Notes under the pieces: model-generated | What the model was told of the DNA's origin: nothing | Database searches by the model: none | The model's input: the letters and a program-made list of their open reading frames with translations, nothing else | In this document: one piece after another, positions 32,510 to 34,376 of the stretch | Layout of the letters: each line of letters opens with the position of its first letter | Position numbering within the stretch: position 1 is the first letter of the stretch | Translations under genes and position numbers: made by a program | From: a virus | Strand: one strand, 5' to 3' | IMG/VR virus record: IMGVR_UViG_3300026484_000575 | Span: 1 to 34,376 of that record | DNA length: 34,376 nt

Positions 32510-33199
32510 CTATTCAACAGCGTATTCTATTACCTGAACCGCTGTATCAGGCATAGTAAAGAAATTTAATCCTCTTGACTGACCTGTAAAATCATATGCT
32601 AAATCAAATGTAATTGTAATCTTCATCGCATTTTCAATACCAGAAACCAATTGTTTTAACGAATAGTTACCGTTTGTGTTTATTCCGTAAATATATTCGT
32701 TTTTATTTAAAGTCACTGATGTAGTATTATAAGCATACACTTCTCGTGTCGCACCGGAATCTGCATTTCTGATTTTATATCTTACGTGATTGTCATATGC
32801 AAAAATAAAAGCAACCCTCACAACCGTTCCATCATTTGTAGCAGCTGTTTCAGGCGAATAATAATCCGAAATTCTTTCCGGAGCTACCACTGCAGCATTG
32901 TAAGCCCCATATGTTCCTTTGCGGTCCCAAACTATACTTTTTACACCGTCCCAGTTTCTTTGTCCTGTTTCATCTATCGGCTCTAAAAAGAAAGTAGGAG
33001 GACCTTGAACTACTTTAAGCTGTTTTCTTGTTCTTACACCTTCTACAAGGTAATCCCTCATCCCAAGATATAAAACCGCCTTTCCTGTTGTAGGGTCAAT
33101 CCTGATTTGACTATCAGGGGTAATTTCGTAATGAAGATTAGGGTCATGGTAATATCTAAAACCCAGTTCGTATAAGTTAATAGTTCCACTAACTGCCAT
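32510..33199 (-). CDS. Tail protein, paralogue of the first gene in the operon
   Basis: 229 residues, ATG 33199 with ATAAGGATTAAAA upstream, 14 bases after the previous stop. Compared with the 33214-34059 product: YELGFRYYHDPNLHYEITPD against QDYGFKLFKDPDLNYELVAG at the start, and NAMKITITFDLAYDFTG against NAIRFDITFYIPPNYTG near the end. The middle differs. Beta-rich with FFLEPIDETGQRNWDG and VYAYNTTSVTLNKNEYIYGI. It probably arose by duplication and divergence within the tail module. Likely baseplate, fibre-base or tail-tip subunit. Exact role unknown. Confidence 0.77.
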   Translation of the reverse strand: MAVSGTINLYELGFRYYHDPNLHYEITPDSQIRIDPTTGKAVLYLGMRDYLVEGVRTRKQLKVVQGPPTFFLEPIDETGQRNWDGVKSIVWDRKGTYGAYNAAVVAPERISDYYSPETAATNDGTVVRVAFIFAYDNHVRYKIRNADSGATREVYAYNTTSVTLNKNEYIYGINTNGNYSLKQLVSGIENAMKITITFDLAYDFTGQSRGLNFFTMPDTAVQVIEYAVE

Positions 33200-33213
33200 T
33201 TTTAATCCTTATT

Positions 33214-34059
33214 TTATAATTGTGTTTTTTCTACTAAAACGTTTTTAAGGTCAAGTATTTTGAAATAAAATTGTAAATCCTGAGTTGTTCCGGTATAGTT
33301 AGGCGGAATGTAAAAAGTAATATCAAATCTTATTGCATTCGCAGTACCGGTGCTCATAGATATAAGTCTAGGAACAATGTCATTTGCTTGAATTTCATCG
33401 TTATCATCATTAGGGTAAGTATATGCCCAGAAGTCTTTTATATACCATCCATGAGGGATTCTGTCTCCATTGCTCCAAAGCATAAATCTATCAGGATGTG
33501 GGTCATCGTCCCCATAAACATCTCTTCTTGTCATTATAATTTCTTTAGTAGGGTCGTCCGGGTCTCTTCTGGCAGCTCTAAAATATCCTGCTTCTTCGTT
33601 TGTAGATGTTGACCATCCAAATTTATATTCACCTACGTTAAAATTACACCAAAATACATCGTCGCCTTCTTCTGATAGCTTGTAATCACTGCTGCTATTA
33701 TAATAGAAATTTCCTACTGGATTTTGAGGGTTGATTTCAAACAAGTCTTCTTCATCTGGAGCTGTTACTTTTACTTCTTTTACAAAATCAATAAAAGGTA
33801 CATATTTAGTATTTCCTTGCCCATCATCTTCAGGTTTAACAAGCGTCCATAGAAGTGTATCGCCTTCAGCTAAAGTAATTTTTGTTCTTGTGTACTTTTG
33901 TGTTGCAGGGTCATAATCATCCCATCCACCCAGATAAAATGTCAACACCTGCTCTTGTTGGTTAACCGAGTTTAGAGAAACTTTCAAGTCTCCAGCTACC
34001 AATTCATAGTTTAAATCAGGGTCTTTAAAGAGTTTAAAGCCATAGTCTTGTAAAGCCAT
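33214..34059 (-). CDS. Tail protein, first gene of the large tail operon
   Basis: 281 residues, ATG 34059 with AAAGGAAAACTA upstream and the promoter at 34091-34099. It opens the 16.5-kb unit that runs down to 17544. Start QDYGFKLFKDPDLNYELVAG and the NAIRFDITFYIPPNYTG stretch near the end mark it as a paralogue of the next gene. The intervening region is acidic with arginine/aspartate clusters (AARRDPDDPTKEIIMTRRDV, YGDDDPHPDRFMLW). As first product of the operon it is presumably made in quantity, which suits a subunit of a multimeric ring or fibre base. No known family recognised. Confidence 0.77.
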   Translation of the reverse strand: MALQDYGFKLFKDPDLNYELVAGDLKVSLNSVNQQEQVLTFYLGGWDDYDPATQKYTRTKITLAEGDTLLWTLVKPEDDGQGNTKYVPFIDFVKEVKVTAPDEEDLFEINPQNPVGNFYYNSSSDYKLSEEGDDVFWCNFNVGEYKFGWSTSTNEEAGYFRAARRDPDDPTKEIIMTRRDVYGDDDPHPDRFMLWSNGDRIPHGWYIKDFWAYTYPNDDNDEIQANDIVPRLISMSTGTANAIRFDITFYIPPNYTGTTQDLQFYFKILDLKNVLVEKTQL

Positions 34060-34090
34060 TAGTTTTCCTTTCTGTTAAATTAACTAGCAT

Positions 34091-34099
34091 ATTATATCA
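34091..34099 (-). promoter_or_regulatory. Extended -10 promoter of the tail operon
   Basis: Minus strand TTTATGATATAATATGC: TGA plus TATAAT at 34096-34091, about 31 bases before ATG 34059. No other convincing promoter is seen within the 16.5-kb unit down to 17544. Confidence 0.6.
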
Positions 34100-34111
34100 T
34101 AAAAATTTCGT

Positions 34112-34117
34112 TATAAT
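34112..34117 (+). promoter_or_regulatory. -10 promoter of the right-edge operon
   Basis: TTTCGTTATAATTAAAC, TATAAT at 34112-34117, about 20 bases before ATG 34138. It faces away from the tail-operon promoter; the two -10 elements are separated by about 15 bases. Confidence 0.55.
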
Positions 34118-34137
34118 TAAACAAAAAAAGGTTTTAA

Positions 34138-34323
34138 ATGGAACTGTTGAAGAAGGTAGCTTCCACAAGAAGAAAAAGACCACACGGTATTATGTACTAT
34201 CATAACAGAAGAAAAGAGCTTGGACTGCCGTCAAGAAAAATGACAACAATGGAGTATTTAAAATACAAAAAGGTATTCAAAAAAGCCAGACGTAACTATA
34301 ATCATGTAAGAGGGTACAACTAA
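34138..34323 (+). CDS. Small, very basic protein with an N-terminal KKVAS motif
   Basis: 61 residues, ATG 34138 with AAAAGGTTTTAA upstream. Sequence begins MELLKKVASTRRKRPHGIMY. A charged helix (SRKMTTMEYLKYKKVFKKAR) follows, and it ends in a basic, tyrosine-containing tail. Very high lysine/arginine content suits nucleic-acid or capsid binding; no zinc or enzyme motif. The N-terminal KVAS matches the KxA motif of the head-side proteins. It could be an internal head or regulatory protein; function unknown. It is followed one base later by the next gene's ATG. Confidence 0.65.
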   Translation: MELLKKVASTRRKRPHGIMYYHNRRKELGLPSRKMTTMEYLKYKKVFKKARRNYNHVRGYN

Positions 34324-34324
34324 T

Positions 34325-34376
34325 ATGGAACTTAACTGGGGGTTTTTTAAAGATGCATGGCTAATAGACCCGGCTC
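34325..34376 (+). CDS. Start of another gene, cut by the right edge
   Basis: ATG 34325 follows the previous stop by one base, with GAGGG about 11 bases upstream. Only the first 17 codons are inside the window: MELNWGFFKDAWLIDPA. It stays open to the edge. This is too little for any family assignment, but its position makes it a natural place to look for the missing portal or other head genes. Confidence 0.5.
   Translation, partial: MELNWGFFKDAWLIDPA

Noticed and set aside
1-34376. tRNA genes, CRISPR arrays, insertion sequences, attachment sites
   Set aside because: No cloverleaf candidate, spaced-repeat array, transposase-like frame or integrase was seen while reading both strands. A tRNA covariance search was not possible.

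Overview
The window is virion-structure DNA from a tailed phage (Caudoviricetes). Two genes are recognisable with confidence: a terminase large subunit with Walker A, Walker B, zinc-ribbon and nuclease motifs (12168-13799, minus) and an HK97-fold-type major capsid protein (10365-11297, minus). The rest of the coding sequence is mostly virion-like proteins of no family I can name. I see no integrase, lysogeny gene, tRNA, rRNA, insertion sequence or CRISPR array, so nothing marks it as a prophage.

Host: the DNA is very AT-rich. Transcription units begin with near-identical extended -10 elements (TGNTATAAT in a T/A-rich stretch, no obvious -35), followed about 18-33 bases later by an AGGA-type ribosome binding site and a start codon. 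That promoter style is typical of Campylobacterota (Campylobacter/Sulfurimonas type), so such a host is my inference. The genome is probably a large one: almost the whole window is structural, yet no portal, prohead protease, small terminase, sheath/tube or tape measure is recognisable.

Layout. 1-723 (partial) and 773-1342 are single minus-strand tail or fibre-like genes, each with its own promoter. 1387-3063 is a plus-strand operon with a beta-repeat virion-like protein, a sigma-70-like protein (1997-2650) and an unknown. 3077-3730 and 3804-5921 (minus) hold a beta-rich structural protein, a probable tailspike, a 48-residue microprotein and an acidic protein. 6000-7064 (plus) holds an HU/IHF-like protein and three small unknowns. 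7061-12120 (minus) is the head region: scaffold-like coiled coil, decoration-like protein, major capsid protein, a probable internal head protein, a 52-residue microprotein and two unknowns. 12168-17496 (minus) carries terminase, a coiled-coil/glycine-zipper protein, two unknowns and a protein rich in KxA motifs. 17544-34059 (minus) is a 16.5-kb tail/fibre operon of twelve tightly packed genes. 34138-34376 (plus) starts a divergent operon: a small basic protein and the first codons of another gene.

How they work together: terminase packages DNA into a capsid built from the 10365 and 11309 products. Proteins of the head-side regions share a recurring (L/I)xKxA(S/G/N) motif that is nearly absent from the tail operon, which suggests a common processing or docking signal. 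The tail operon builds an adhesion apparatus from repeated beta modules: three paralogous genes at its head, an NxGG repeat family in its middle, and a lectin-like LamG domain. The sigma-like and HU-like proteins lie in short plus-strand operons and are the only candidate regulators. Several starts were moved from the longest reading frame to fit ribosome binding sites. Three genes were added: the left-edge partial gene and two microproteins. No intergenic gap exceeds 150 bases; the longest is the capsid leader at 11699-11847. No convincing intrinsic terminator was found. Motif counts and alignments were done by eye.
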